64,000 bases of DNA from Promicromonospora sukumoe (GTDB lineage: Bacteria > Actinomycetota > Actinomycetes > Actinomycetales > Cellulomonadaceae), in assembly GCF_014137995.1 (NCBI RefSeq), contig NZ_JACGWV010000003.1, positions 558,001 to 622,000 of the forward strand, read 5' to 3'. Position numbers and translations under genes: made by a program. Of the stretch, positions 1-7,278 are shown one piece after another. The notes below the pieces were generated by a model. It was not told where the DNA came from. It saw only the letters and a program-made list of their open reading frames with translations, and made no database searches. The first letter of the stretch is position 1, and the number at the start of each line of letters is the position of its first letter.

Positions 1-168
1 GGCTGCGACCCATCGCTCGTGTCGGGCGTGCTCACGGCCTCGCCGCTCGCGACGGCCGAGGCCCGCCGGGCGCTCGACGTCGACGTCGTGCCCACCTACG
101 ACCTGTGCCAGCCGGACGTCGCGTGGGCCGCCGCGGGACTCCAGGCCACGGGCCATGCGGTTGCCTGA
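1..168 (+). CDS. C-terminal end of an unrecognised protein (partial)
   Basis: Reading frame 1 is open from the first base to a TGA and gives the last 55 residues of a protein that begins before the window. The fragment is alanine-rich and ends in GLQATGHAVA. I see no catalytic motif. A stretch around DVDVVPTYDLC is faintly like the region before the TYG.SE motif of acyl-CoA synthetases such as MenE, and that would suit a menaquinone neighbourhood, but the fragment ends too soon afterwards for this to be convincing. Its stop overlaps the start of the next gene by 14 bases, so the two are probably co-transcribed. The product is unassigned. Confidence 0.5.
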   Translation, partial: GCDPSLVSGVLTASPLATAEARRALDVDVVPTYDLCQPDVAWAAAGLQATGHAVA

Positions 169-1930
169 GTCGGGCGGGGCCTCGGCCGGGCTGGTCGGGC
201 CCGCTGAGCCGGGCGGGCCGGCCGTTGCTCCCGAGCCGGCCGAGGCGTCGTCCGAGGCGTCGTCCGAACCGGACGCAGCGGGCGGGCTGCCGCGGATCGT
301 CGTCGGCACGCGGCGTCGCTGGGTCGTCGGGCTCGCCGCGCTCGGCCTCGGCCAGGGTGCGCTCGGCGCGGTGGGCGCCTGGGCACTGACGCAGCTCCGT
401 CCGGAGCTGTGGCCGCTCGTCGTAGCGGTGCTGAGCATCGTGGCGACGGCGGTGGCCGTCGGCGGGCTGCGCGTCGAGGAGCGGATCGTCGCGGAGCGGC
501 TCGGCCAGGACTACGTGCGCGACCTGCGCCGGGAGCTGGTCGAGTCCGAGCTGACGCCGGGCGGCAGCACCCATCTCGGCATCACGGTGGCCCGGACCAC
601 CAACGACCTCGCGAGCGTCCGCAACTGGGTGTCGCAGGGGATCGGCCCGCTGGCGGCGGGCATCCCGCTGATCGCCGGGTCCGCCGTCGGGCTCACGGTG
701 CTCGACCCGTTCCTCGGCATCGGGTTCCTGCTGCCGCTCGCCGTGCTCGCCGCCGTCATGGTGCCGTGGGCGCGCACCGCGTACCTGAAGTCGCGGCGGC
801 TGCGCCGCGCCCGCGGGCGCATGGCCACGCGGATCGCTGACACCGTCGGGGCCTCGGAGGGGATCATCGCGGCGCGCGGCGCCGGCCGCGAGCTCGACCA
901 CATCGACTCCGCGTCCGCCGACGTCGTGGACCGTGCCGTCGACCGCTCGGTGACGGTCGGCGCGCTGCGCGCCGGAGGCACGGTCGCGGCGCTGCTGGCG
1001 ACGCTCGCCGTCGCCGCCGTCGGCGTGGTGCGGGGCCTCGACCCGACCGTCACCGTGGCCGCGATGGCCATGGCCGGGCTGGCCTCGACGCCCATCGTCG
1101 ACCTGGGGCGCATCGTCGATTACCGGCAGACCTTCCTGGCGGCCCGCGCGGTGCTCGTCCCCGCGCTCGCCGACGCCGCCCGGCGGCGGGCCGAGCACGA
1201 CCGCGCGAGCAGCGCGGCGGCGTCGGCCGACCTGCCCGACGGCGCCGACGTTCCCGGCCGCGTGCACCTCGTGCTTCCCGGGCTGGTCCCGGACGGCGCG
1301 CCGCTGAGCGCGGGCCCTGGCGCGCGCATCCGCCTCGTCGGCGACGACACCGGCGACGGCGCGGGGGCGCCGCTGCGCCTGATGCGCCGCGTCGTGGGCC
1401 TCGACCTCGCGCCGGCCGGCACGACCGACGAGATCTGGGTGGCCGGGCAGAACCTGCGCGCGGTCGCGCCGTCGGACGGCCGTGCCCTCGTGGGGCTCGC
1501 GACCCGGGGCACCGTGTTCGAGCGCGGGACCCTGCGGCGCGCGCTCCGGTACCGCCGCCCCGACCTGGACGACGCCACGGCCGACGCGGTGTTCGAGGCC
1601 GTGGGTCTCGACGTCGGCCGGTTCCCGGACGGGCCCCGCACCGTGCTGCGCGCCGGCGGGGAGCCCCTGACCGTCGACGAGCGGGCCCGGCTCGCGCTCG
1701 CCCGCGCGGTCTACGGGGAGCCGCCGCTGCTGCTGGTCGCCGACCTGGACCGCGACCTGGACGAGGAGGGGCGCGACCGGCTCGCGGCCCTGCTGGCGGC
1801 GTACCCGGGGGCGGTCGCGTTCACCGGGTCCGACGAGCTGGCACGGGTGCTGGACGCGGAGGAGCTCCGCCTGGCGTCCGCCCCGGTCCCGGTCACCCCA
1901 GACGGCCGCACCCCGGACGCCGACGATTGA
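155..1930 (+). CDS. Degenerate ABC exporter half-transporter (membrane domain plus ATPase domain lacking Walker A)
   Basis: The 591-residue product has a Pro/Ala-rich N-terminus, about six hydrophobic segments between residues 50 and 315, and a C-terminal domain laid out like an ABC ATPase. A glycine-rich P-loop should follow IRLVG at about residue 390, but the sequence there is GDDTGDGAGAP, with no GKS/T. The signature region reads LTVDERARLALARAV instead of LSGGQ. The Walker B region LLLVADLDRDLDEEG keeps only part of the consensus. By analogy with heterodimeric ABC exporters this would be a catalytically silent partner. The upstream partial gene shows no sign of being the active partner, so the substrate is unknown. 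The ATG start overlaps the preceding stop; a start slightly downstream is possible. Confidence 0.7.
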   Translation: MRLPESGGASAGLVGPAEPGGPAVAPEPAEASSEASSEPDAAGGLPRIVVGTRRRWVVGLAALGLGQGALGAVGAWALTQLRPELWPLVVAVLSIVATAVAVGGLRVEERIVAERLGQDYVRDLRRELVESELTPGGSTHLGITVARTTNDLASVRNWVSQGIGPLAAGIPLIAGSAVGLTVLDPFLGIGFLLPLAVLAAVMVPWARTAYLKSRRLRRARGRMATRIADTVGASEGIIAARGAGRELDHIDSASADVVDRAVDRSVTVGALRAGGTVAALLATLAVAAVGVVRGLDPTVTVAAMAMAGLASTPIVDLGRIVDYRQTFLAARAVLVPALADAARRRAEHDRASSAAASADLPDGADVPGRVHLVLPGLVPDGAPLSAGPGARIRLVGDDTGDGAGAPLRLMRRVVGLDLAPAGTTDEIWVAGQNLRAVAPSDGRALVGLATRGTVFERGTLRRALRYRRPDLDDATADAVFEAVGLDVGRFPDGPRTVLRAGGEPLTVDERARLALARAVYGEPPLLLVADLDRDLDEEGRDRLAALLAAYPGAVAFTGSDELARVLDAEELRLASAPVPVTPDGRTPDADD

Positions 1931-1984
1931 CTTCCGCTGGCTGACCGACTCCCGCTGGTCGTGCCCTCGCCGGTCGACCCACCC

Positions 1985-2038
1985 CCGCCGGTCGAGCTTG
2001 TCGAGACCTGGTGAGGTCTCGACAAGCTCGACCGGCGG
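1985..2038. terminator. Perfect palindrome between convergent genes; probable bidirectional terminator and dispersed-repeat copy A
   Basis: Two perfect 24-base arms (1985-2008 and 2015-2038) flank a 6-base loop. The core GGTCGAGCTTGTCGAGACC recurs at 12831-12876, and a diverged form occurs inside nuoE and nuoN. The element lies between the convergent ends of the ABC gene and menB, where a two-way terminator is expected. Further half-copies of the GGTCGACC/GGCTCGACCGG type occur at about 1969 and 2043. There is no T-tract, so termination is inferred from structure and place. Confidence 0.6.
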
Positions 2039-2075
2039 AGGCTGGCTCGACCGGCGGAAGGCGGCACGACCGGCG

Positions 2076-3044
2076 TCAGTAGTAGTAGGGGTACGACGAC
2101 CAGTCCGGGTCGCGGCGCTCCAGGAACGCCTCCTTGCCCTCGACCGCCTCGTCCGTCATGTACGCCAGCCGCGTGGCCTCGCCGGCGAACACCTGCTGGC
2201 CGGCGATGCCGTCGTCGGCGGCGTTGAACGCGAACTTCAGCATCCGGATGGCCTGCGGCGACTTGCCCGCGATGATCCGCGCGTACTCCAGCGCCAACCC
2301 CTCCAGGTCCTCGTGGGCGGCGACCTCGTTGACGGAGCCCCAGCGCTCGGCGTCGTCGGCGGAGTACTCGCGGGCGAGGAAAAAGACCTCCCGCGCCCGC
2401 TTCTGCCCGAGCTGGCGGGCGAAGTAGGCGGAGCCGTAGCCGGCGTCGAACGAGCCGACGTCGGCGTCGGTCTGCTTGAACTTGCCGTGCTCGCGGCAGG
2501 CGACCGTGAGGTCGGCGACGACGTGCAGCGAGTGCCCGCCGCCCGCGGCCCAGCCGTCCACGACCGCGACCACTACCTTGGGCATGGTCCGCATGAGGCG
2601 CTGCACCTCCAGGATGTGCAGGCGGCCGGCCTTCGCCGGGTCGATCGAGTCGGCGTGCTCGCCCTCGGCGTAGCGGTAGCCGTCGCGCCCGCGGATGCGC
2701 TGGTCGCCGCCGCTGCAGAACGCCCAGCCGCCGTCCTTGGGGGAGGGGCCGTTGCCGGTCAGCAGCACGGTGCCGACGTCGGACGTCATGCGGGCGTGGT
2801 CCATCACCCGGTACAGCTCGTCCACGGTGTGCGGGCGGAACGCGTTGCGCACCTCGGGCCGGTCGAAGGCGATGCGCACCACCGGCAGGTCGCGCGGCGC
2901 CGTGCCATCGGGGCCGGTGCCGCTGCGGTCGACGCCGCGGTGGTAGGTGAGGTCGGTCAGGTCCTCGAAACCGGCGACCGTGCGCCAGCGCCGCGGGTCG
3001 AACGTCTCGGAGACCTGCTTGGGCAGTTCGGTGCTCGTGCTCAC
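2076..3044 (-). CDS. menB: 1,4-dihydroxy-2-naphthoyl-CoA synthase
   Basis: The 322-residue crotonase-fold enzyme closes the second ring of the menaquinone nucleus, converting o-succinylbenzoyl-CoA to 1,4-dihydroxy-2-naphthoyl-CoA in the cytoplasm. Family marks are the oxyanion-hole region FCSGGDQ, the GWAAGGGHSLHVVADLTVA block, the active-site stretch QTDADVGSFDAGYGS, and the C-terminal SSYPYYY typical of MenB. Length is normal for an actinobacterial MenB. GTG is chosen as the start because a TAGGCT -10 box lies seven bases before it, indicating a leaderless transcript. It follows the HEPN gene on the same strand after 37 bases but appears to have its own promoter. menC and menD lie beyond the toxin-antitoxin pair in the opposite direction. 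Confidence 0.95.
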   Translation of the reverse strand: MSTSTELPKQVSETFDPRRWRTVAGFEDLTDLTYHRGVDRSGTGPDGTAPRDLPVVRIAFDRPEVRNAFRPHTVDELYRVMDHARMTSDVGTVLLTGNGPSPKDGGWAFCSGGDQRIRGRDGYRYAEGEHADSIDPAKAGRLHILEVQRLMRTMPKVVVAVVDGWAAGGGHSLHVVADLTVACREHGKFKQTDADVGSFDAGYGSAYFARQLGQKRAREVFFLAREYSADDAERWGSVNEVAAHEDLEGLALEYARIIAGKSPQAIRMLKFAFNAADDGIAGQQVFAGEATRLAYMTDEAVEGKEAFLERRDPDWSSYPYYY

Positions 3045-3051
3045 ACGGACC

Positions 3052-3057
3052 AGCCTA
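3052..3057 (-). promoter_or_regulatory. -10 box (TAGGCT) of a leaderless menB promoter
   Basis: The hexamer TAGGCT on the minus strand ends seven bases before the menB GTG, so transcription should start at or next to the start codon. No ribosome binding site lies in the gap. The -35 region is poor (CATCGG at 17-bp spacing). Confidence 0.5.
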
Positions 3058-3081
3058 GTTCGGCCGAACGGCGGCCGATGC

Positions 3082-3573
3082 TCAGTGCCAGGGCCCTACG
3101 TTCGGGACGAACTTCTTCATGGCGGAGACGATCTCGTGTGAGTCGGCCAGCGCGAGAGTCACTTCTTCCGTGGTGATCGTCGGCGTCTCCACACCGGGAT
3201 ATTCGGAGTCGTGGCGGCGAAGGCGGAGAGAGCGAAAAGTCCTCACGACCTTGCGGGCATTGGGGCCGAGCTGGGCTTCGACACCCTCCTGGACCGCCCG
3301 ATGGCCGTTCTTGTTGGTCGGTCGCAGACCTTGTCTGGCAAGGGGCGCCGTCATGGCCTTCCGGGCGGCGTCGTAGAGCATCGCCAGAGCACCCGATGGA
3401 TCGTCGTCGATCACCTTTGCCGCCGAGGCGAGGTGTACGTCCGCCTGGCCCAGCAGGAACTCCGCGTGTTCTTCGGAGGGCGCGACCTGCTGCAGCTCGC
3501 CCTCGTCGATGAGGTTCTGGACCTCGGGCTCACCGACCGGCCAGCGTCCCTTCTCCGGTGTCGTTCCCGCCAC
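3082..3573 (-). CDS. HEPN-domain protein, probable toxin of an MNT-HEPN module
   Basis: The 163-residue protein carries a HEPN-type helical core. It has the block YDAARKAMTAPLARQGLRP near residues 67-85 and the candidate RNase motif R114-x6-H121 followed by DSEYP. In known MNT-HEPN (type VII) systems the HEPN protein is an RNase toxin and the nucleotidyltransferase modifies and silences it. Here the gene overlaps the 3' end of the nucleotidyltransferase gene by 44 bases. The GTG start is supported by an AAGGAG ribosome binding site six bases upstream (plus-strand 3580-3585). The overlap suggests translational coupling, with the antidote made first. Base composition is less GC-rich than the neighbours, which fits horizontal gain. 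It could instead be a HEPN partner without toxicity. Confidence 0.75.
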   Translation of the reverse strand: MAGTTPEKGRWPVGEPEVQNLIDEGELQQVAPSEEHAEFLLGQADVHLASAAKVIDDDPSGALAMLYDAARKAMTAPLARQGLRPTNKNGHRAVQEGVEAQLGPNARKVVRTFRSLRLRRHDSEYPGVETPTITTEEVTLALADSHEIVSAMKKFVPNVGPWH

Positions 3574-4162
3574 CCGCGTCTCCTTCGTTCGTGACGAGCT
3601 CGACGACCGGCGAGCTCATGATGGTTCGTTTGAACGGGCCGTCGTCGCTCTCCCAGGACGAGGCCGGGACGCGACGGATATTGACCTCCCTGCGCAGCCC
3701 TTTCTCGGCCTCGTCGATGACGTCGTCGAGCCGATCACGGTCGGGATCGCCGATCACGAGTACGTCGATATCACCGGGGACGGAACCTGGCTGCTCGTGG
3801 TAGCGCGCCGCCCAGGATCCATAGATGAAGGCACGCGTGATGCCGTCGACATCAGCGAGGAGGTCGCGAAGCACCGCGAGGGGACCAAGGGTCACCGCCA
3901 GAAGTTCTGCTAGAGGAGCGTAGACCGGGTTGTCCGTCCGCGCGCGGGCAAGCCGGGTGTTGCCGAGGCGGCGGGTGCTGACGAGACCGGCCTCCTCGAG
4001 CCGGTCGACCTCACGCAGGACGGTCGCGGGGGATACGCCCACGAGCCTGCCGAGGTCGGAGAGGCTCTGTTCCTCTTGGGGGTTCAGGAGTACCGCGGCC
4101 AGGATGTCGCCCTGCGCGCGCGTGCGCAGCAGCGGCAGGAGCAGCGGTGCGGCTCTTTTCAT
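3530..4162 (-). CDS. Winged-helix fused nucleotidyltransferase (MNT), probable antitoxin and autoregulator
   Basis: The 210-residue protein has an N-terminal winged helix-turn-helix (about residues 15-75, including LSDLGRLVGVSPATVLREVDRLEEAG in two pieces) and a C-terminal minimal nucleotidyltransferase domain. The catalytic GS motif is at G115-S116 and the metal-binding pair D131/D133 lies in GDIDVLV. MNT proteins of this class AMPylate the HEPN toxin; the fused DNA-binding domain suggests it also represses its own promoter. I choose the ATG at 4160-4162 over one four codons upstream, because a TATGCT -10 box then sits seven bases before it, as in other leaderless genes here. The whole start region lies in a 46-bp palindrome, the likely operator. 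Confidence 0.75.
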   Translation of the reverse strand: MKRAAPLLLPLLRTRAQGDILAAVLLNPQEEQSLSDLGRLVGVSPATVLREVDRLEEAGLVSTRRLGNTRLARARTDNPVYAPLAELLAVTLGPLAVLRDLLADVDGITRAFIYGSWAARYHEQPGSVPGDIDVLVIGDPDRDRLDDVIDEAEKGLRREVNIRRVPASSWESDDGPFKRTIMSSPVVELVTNEGDAGGGNDTGEGTLAGR

Positions 4163-4197
4163 AAAACAGAGCATACCGTTCGTTTTATGAAAAGAGC
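4152..4197. promoter_or_regulatory. 46-bp palindromic operator over the MNT-HEPN promoter
   Basis: Two perfect 16-base arms (4152-4167 and 4182-4197) flank a 14-base centre. The centre holds the minus-strand -10 box TATGCT (4175 to 4170), and the left arm holds the MNT start codon. The sequence is markedly AT-rich for this genome. Binding of the MNT winged helix here would cover both promoter and start, so autorepression is the natural reading. Because the arms are mirror copies, the plus strand also carries a TACCGT hexamer seven bases before an ATGAAAAGAGC start. Confidence 0.65.
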
Positions 4198-4270
4198 TTC
4201 GTGGGCCCGCCCTCTATCGGCTTCCTACGCCACCCACCGCGACGACAGCCCTATGGAGGCGTCGGACTGA
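4187..4270 (+). CDS. Possible 27-codon leaderless small ORF, mirror of the MNT start
   Basis: The right arm of the operator palindrome supplies an ATG on the plus strand with the same first codons (MKRA) as the MNT gene. It is preceded by a TACCGT hexamer (4174-4179) at seven bases. The frame closes after 27 residues with no recognisable domain. It may simply be a by-product of the palindrome. The rest of the stretch up to menC (4271-4380) shows nothing else. Confidence 0.2.
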   Translation: MKRASWARPLSASYATHRDDSPMEASD

Positions 4271-4380
4271 CTCTCGTTCAGCAGGCCAGATCCGACCATC
4301 GGGACTGCCTTGACGGCACTCCGCAGCCTGCTGACGCCAGCTCAGCAACCTGGGGCACCCCTACGGGCAGGCCGGGTCGA

Positions 4381-4386
4381 TAGCCT
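4381..4386 (+). promoter_or_regulatory. -10 box (TAGCCT) of a leaderless menC promoter
   Basis: TAGCCT ends six bases before the menC GTG, and no Shine-Dalgarno sequence lies between. This matches the arrangement at menB, menF, the TetR gene, the GNAT gene and the MNT gene. No good -35 box is visible. Confidence 0.45.
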
Positions 4387-4392
4387 GGGGGC

Positions 4393-5373
4393 GTGCTGCT
4401 GATCGGTGAACCTCTTGTCTGGTCCACGCCCCTGCGAACCCGCTTCCGTGGGATCGACGTGCGCGACGGCGTGCTCCTGCGCGGGGAGGCCGGCTGGGGC
4501 GAGCTGTCCCCGTTCTGGGACTATGACGACGCCGAGTCCGCCACCTGGCTGCGCGCCGCGCACGAGGCCGCGACCACCGGCTGGCCCGAACCCGTGCGGC
4601 AGAGCGTGCCGGTCAACGTGACCGTCCCCGCCGTCGGGCCGGAGCGCGCCCGCGCGATCGTGCTGGCGTCCGGCGGGTGCCGCACCGCCAAGGTCAAGGT
4701 CGCCCAGCGCGGCCCCGACGGGACGCTCGAACCCGTGTCCGCCGAGGTCGAGCGGGTCGCCGCCGTCCGCGAGGCCCTCGGGCCCGACGGCGCCATCCGG
4801 GTCGACGCCAACGCCGCCTGGACCCCCGACGAGGCCCTCGCCCACCTCGCCGAGATCGACCGCGCCGCCGGCGGGCTGGAGTACGTCGAGCAGCCCTGCG
4901 CCGACGTCGACGAGCTCGCCCTGGTGCGCCGCAAGCAGGACGTGCCCGTCGCCGCCGACGAGTCGATCCGCCGCGCCTCCGACCCCATGCGGGTCGTGCG
5001 CCAGGAGGCCGCCGACATCGTGGTCCTCAAGGTCCAGCCGCTGGGCGGCGTCCGCGCCTGCCTCGACCTCGCCGAGCAGGTCGGCCTGCCCGTCGTCGTC
5101 TCCTCCGCGCTGGAGAGCTCCGTGGGGCTCGCCGCCGGCGTCGCGCTCGCCGCCGCCCTTCCCGAGCTGCCCTATGCGTGCGGCCTCGCGACGTCCCAGC
5201 TCCTGACGCACGACGTCGTCGCGCAGCCCCTGCTGCCCGTCGACGGCGCGCTCCCCGTCCGCCGCCCGGAACCGTCGCCCGAGGCGCTCGCGGCAGCGCG
5301 GGCCGACGACGCGACGACGGAGCGCTGGCTCGCCCGGTACCACCGCCTGACCCGGATCCTGGAGGACGCATGA
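4393..5373 (+). CDS. menC: o-Succinylbenzoate synthase
   Basis: The 326-residue enolase-superfamily enzyme dehydrates SHCHC to o-succinylbenzoate. Catalytic features are all present: the KxK pair K100/K102, metal ligands D138 (VDAN), E166 (VEQP) and D189 (AADES), and the second catalytic lysine K213 (VLKVQP). Length is slightly short of enterobacterial MenC but normal for actinobacterial forms. The start is GTG right after a -10 box, so the message is probably leaderless. The gene overlaps menD by four bases (ATGA), so the two are translationally coupled and make consecutive-pathway enzymes. Confidence 0.93.
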   Translation: MLLIGEPLVWSTPLRTRFRGIDVRDGVLLRGEAGWGELSPFWDYDDAESATWLRAAHEAATTGWPEPVRQSVPVNVTVPAVGPERARAIVLASGGCRTAKVKVAQRGPDGTLEPVSAEVERVAAVREALGPDGAIRVDANAAWTPDEALAHLAEIDRAAGGLEYVEQPCADVDELALVRRKQDVPVAADESIRRASDPMRVVRQEAADIVVLKVQPLGGVRACLDLAEQVGLPVVVSSALESSVGLAAGVALAAALPELPYACGLATSQLLTHDVVAQPLLPVDGALPVRRPEPSPEALAAARADDATTERWLARYHRLTRILEDA

Positions 5374-7136
5374 CCATCCCGCCCGCCGTGGCCGCCGCCC
5401 GTGCCCTGATCGCCGACCTGATCACGCGGGGCGTGCGCGACGTCGTGCTCGCGCCCGGCTCGCGCAGCGCCCCCCTCGCGTACGCGCTCGCCGAGTCCGC
5501 CGACGCCGGCCGCCTCACGCTGCACGTCCGGGTCGACGAGCGGGACGCGGGATTTCTCGCCCTGGGCCTGGCCAAGGGCGGCGACGGGGCGCCGGTCGCC
5601 GTCGTCACGACGTCGGGCACCGCCGTCGCGAACCTGCACCCCGCCGTGCTGGAGGCGAGCCACACGGGCCTGCCGCTGATCCTGCTCACCGCCGACCGGC
5701 CGCACGAGCTGCGCGGCACGGGCGCGTCGCAGACCACCGACCAGGTTGGCATCTTCGGCTCGGCGGTGCGGTTCGCGGTGGACGTCCCCGCGCCGTCCGC
5801 CGCCGCCGACTACGACGAGGGCGCGCAGGGCCTCCGCGACCTGCGGAGCGTCACCGCCCGCGCGGCCGACGCCGCCCTCGGGTTCCGCTCGGGGCACCCG
5901 GGCCCGGTGCACCTCAACCTCGCGTTCCGCGACCCGCTGACGCCGTCGGCCCCGCTGCCCGGGCCCGCGGCGCCCGCCCAGGAGGGGTACCCGAAGCCCG
6001 ACCCGCCGCTCGTCGTGCCGGTCGTGCCGCAGCACCTCACCTCCCCGGCGCTGCCCGGCGACTCGGCGCGTACCGTCGTCGTCGCGGGCGACGGCGCCGG
6101 GCCCGACGCGCGTCGCCTCGCCGAGGCGCAGGGCTGGCCGCTGTTCGCGGAGCCGTCGTCGGGCTCGACGGGCGGGCCCAACGCGGTGGCGGGGTACCGC
6201 CTGCTGCTCGGCTCCGAGGAGCTCGCCGACGGCATCGAGCAGGTCGTCGTGCTCGGCCGGCCCACCCTGTCGCGGCCCGTGCAGCGGCTGCTGGGCCGCC
6301 CCGCCGTGACGGTCACCGTCGTCGCGCCCGGCGCCGCTCCCTGGCCCGACGCCGCGCGCAACGCCGCCGTCGTCCTGCCCGGCCTGGCTGCCCCGTGGTT
6401 CGAGCCGAGCGGGGAGCCGCCGACGTCGTTCCTGGAGCGCTGGCGGGCCGCCGGCGCCGCGGCCGCAGGCGTGCTGGACCAGGCGACCTGCGACGACGCC
6501 GTGCTGGGCGGCCCGACGGCGCTCTCCGTGGCGCGTGCCGTGGCCCGCGTGCTCGGCCCCGCCGACCTGCTCGTCGTCGGCTCGTCCAACCCGGTGCGCG
6601 ACCTCGAGCTGGTGCTCGGCCTCGATGGGTCCGGCCCGGAGGTCCTCGCGAACCGGGGCCTCGCCGGCATCGACGGCACCGTCTCGACGTCGGTCGGGGT
6701 GGCGCTGGCCGCCGCCCGCCGCGGCCTGCGCACGCGTGCCCTCCTGGGCGACCTCACCTTCCTGCACGACATCGGCGGCCTGCTCCGGGGCCCCGACGAG
6801 CCCCCGGTCGACCTGGAGATCGTCGTGGTCAACGACGACGGCGGGTCGATCTTCGCGACGCTGGAGCACGGCGCGCTCGCCGCGACCGGGGACGGCGCGA
6901 GCGCGACCTTCGAGCGGGTGTTCGGCACGCCGCACGGGGCGAACCTGGCGCAGCTGTGCGCGGGCTACGGCGTCGACCACCAGCTCGTCAAGGACGTGCC
7001 GACCCTGCGGCACGCGCTGCAGGCGCCGAGCCACGGCGTCCAGGTGATCGAGGTGCGCGTGCCGCGCGCCGACCGCCTGACGGAGAGCCGCGCGCTGGCG
7101 GCCGACGTGGTGGCCGCCGCGACCCCTGCCCCCTGA
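5370..7136 (+). CDS. menD: 2-Succinyl-5-enolpyruvyl-6-hydroxy-3-cyclohexene-1-carboxylate (SEPHCHC) synthase
   Basis: The 588-residue thiamine-diphosphate enzyme joins isochorismate with 2-oxoglutarate in the first committed step of menaquinone synthesis. The N-terminal block DVVLAPGSRSAPLA, the cofactor-activating glutamate in VDERDAGF, TTSGTAVANLHPAV and TADRPHELRGTGASQTTDQ are hallmark MenD sequences. The ThDP/Mg-binding region near the C-terminus reads GDLTFLHDIGGLL and then VVNDDGGSIF. The ATG lies within the menC stop (ATGA). A perfect 50-bp palindrome follows four bases after the stop and probably ends the menCD message. Confidence 0.95.
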   Translation: MTIPPAVAAARALIADLITRGVRDVVLAPGSRSAPLAYALAESADAGRLTLHVRVDERDAGFLALGLAKGGDGAPVAVVTTSGTAVANLHPAVLEASHTGLPLILLTADRPHELRGTGASQTTDQVGIFGSAVRFAVDVPAPSAAADYDEGAQGLRDLRSVTARAADAALGFRSGHPGPVHLNLAFRDPLTPSAPLPGPAAPAQEGYPKPDPPLVVPVVPQHLTSPALPGDSARTVVVAGDGAGPDARRLAEAQGWPLFAEPSSGSTGGPNAVAGYRLLLGSEELADGIEQVVVLGRPTLSRPVQRLLGRPAVTVTVVAPGAAPWPDAARNAAVVLPGLAAPWFEPSGEPPTSFLERWRAAGAAAAGVLDQATCDDAVLGGPTALSVARAVARVLGPADLLVVGSSNPVRDLELVLGLDGSGPEVLANRGLAGIDGTVSTSVGVALAAARRGLRTRALLGDLTFLHDIGGLLRGPDEPPVDLEIVVVNDDGGSIFATLEHGALAATGDGASATFERVFGTPHGANLAQLCAGYGVDHQLVKDVPTLRHALQAPSHGVQVIEVRVPRADRLTESRALAADVVAAATPAP

Positions 7137-7139
7137 CCC

Positions 7140-7189
7140 CACGTGTCAGACGTACAGGTCCCCCGGGGGACCTGTACGTCTGACACGTG
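7140..7189. terminator. Perfect loopless 50-bp palindrome after menD
   Basis: Arms 7140-7164 and 7165-7189 are exact reverse complements with no spacer; the centre is CCCCCGGGGG and the outer ends are CACGTG. It begins four bases after menD and can extrude as a hairpin or cruciform, so it may act as a terminator. It is not related in sequence to the GGTCGAG palindromes. Bases 7190-7278 form the leader of the next gene and hold no clear -35/-10 pair. Confidence 0.55.
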
Positions 7190-7278
7190 CGATCGGGTTC
7201 GCAGGGAACTCACAGACTCGTTTAAGGGTGGGACAAGGAACGGGGTGTCAACTGGTTCTGACTTCAAGGAGGGTCACG

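Noticed and set aside
1..168. Assignment of the first fragment to MenE
   Set aside because: The similarity is limited to a short patch and the expected C-terminal domain of an acyl-CoA synthetase is missing, so I left it unassigned.
1985..2038. CRISPR or attachment-site reading of the palindromes
   Set aside because: There are no regularly spaced repeats or spacers, no cas genes, no integrase and no tRNA nearby; convergent gene ends explain two copies better.
4677..5369. Upstream in-frame extension of menD
   Set aside because: It is an Arg/Ala/Pro-rich shadow of menC. The ATGA junction and the MenD N-terminal motifs place the start at 5370.
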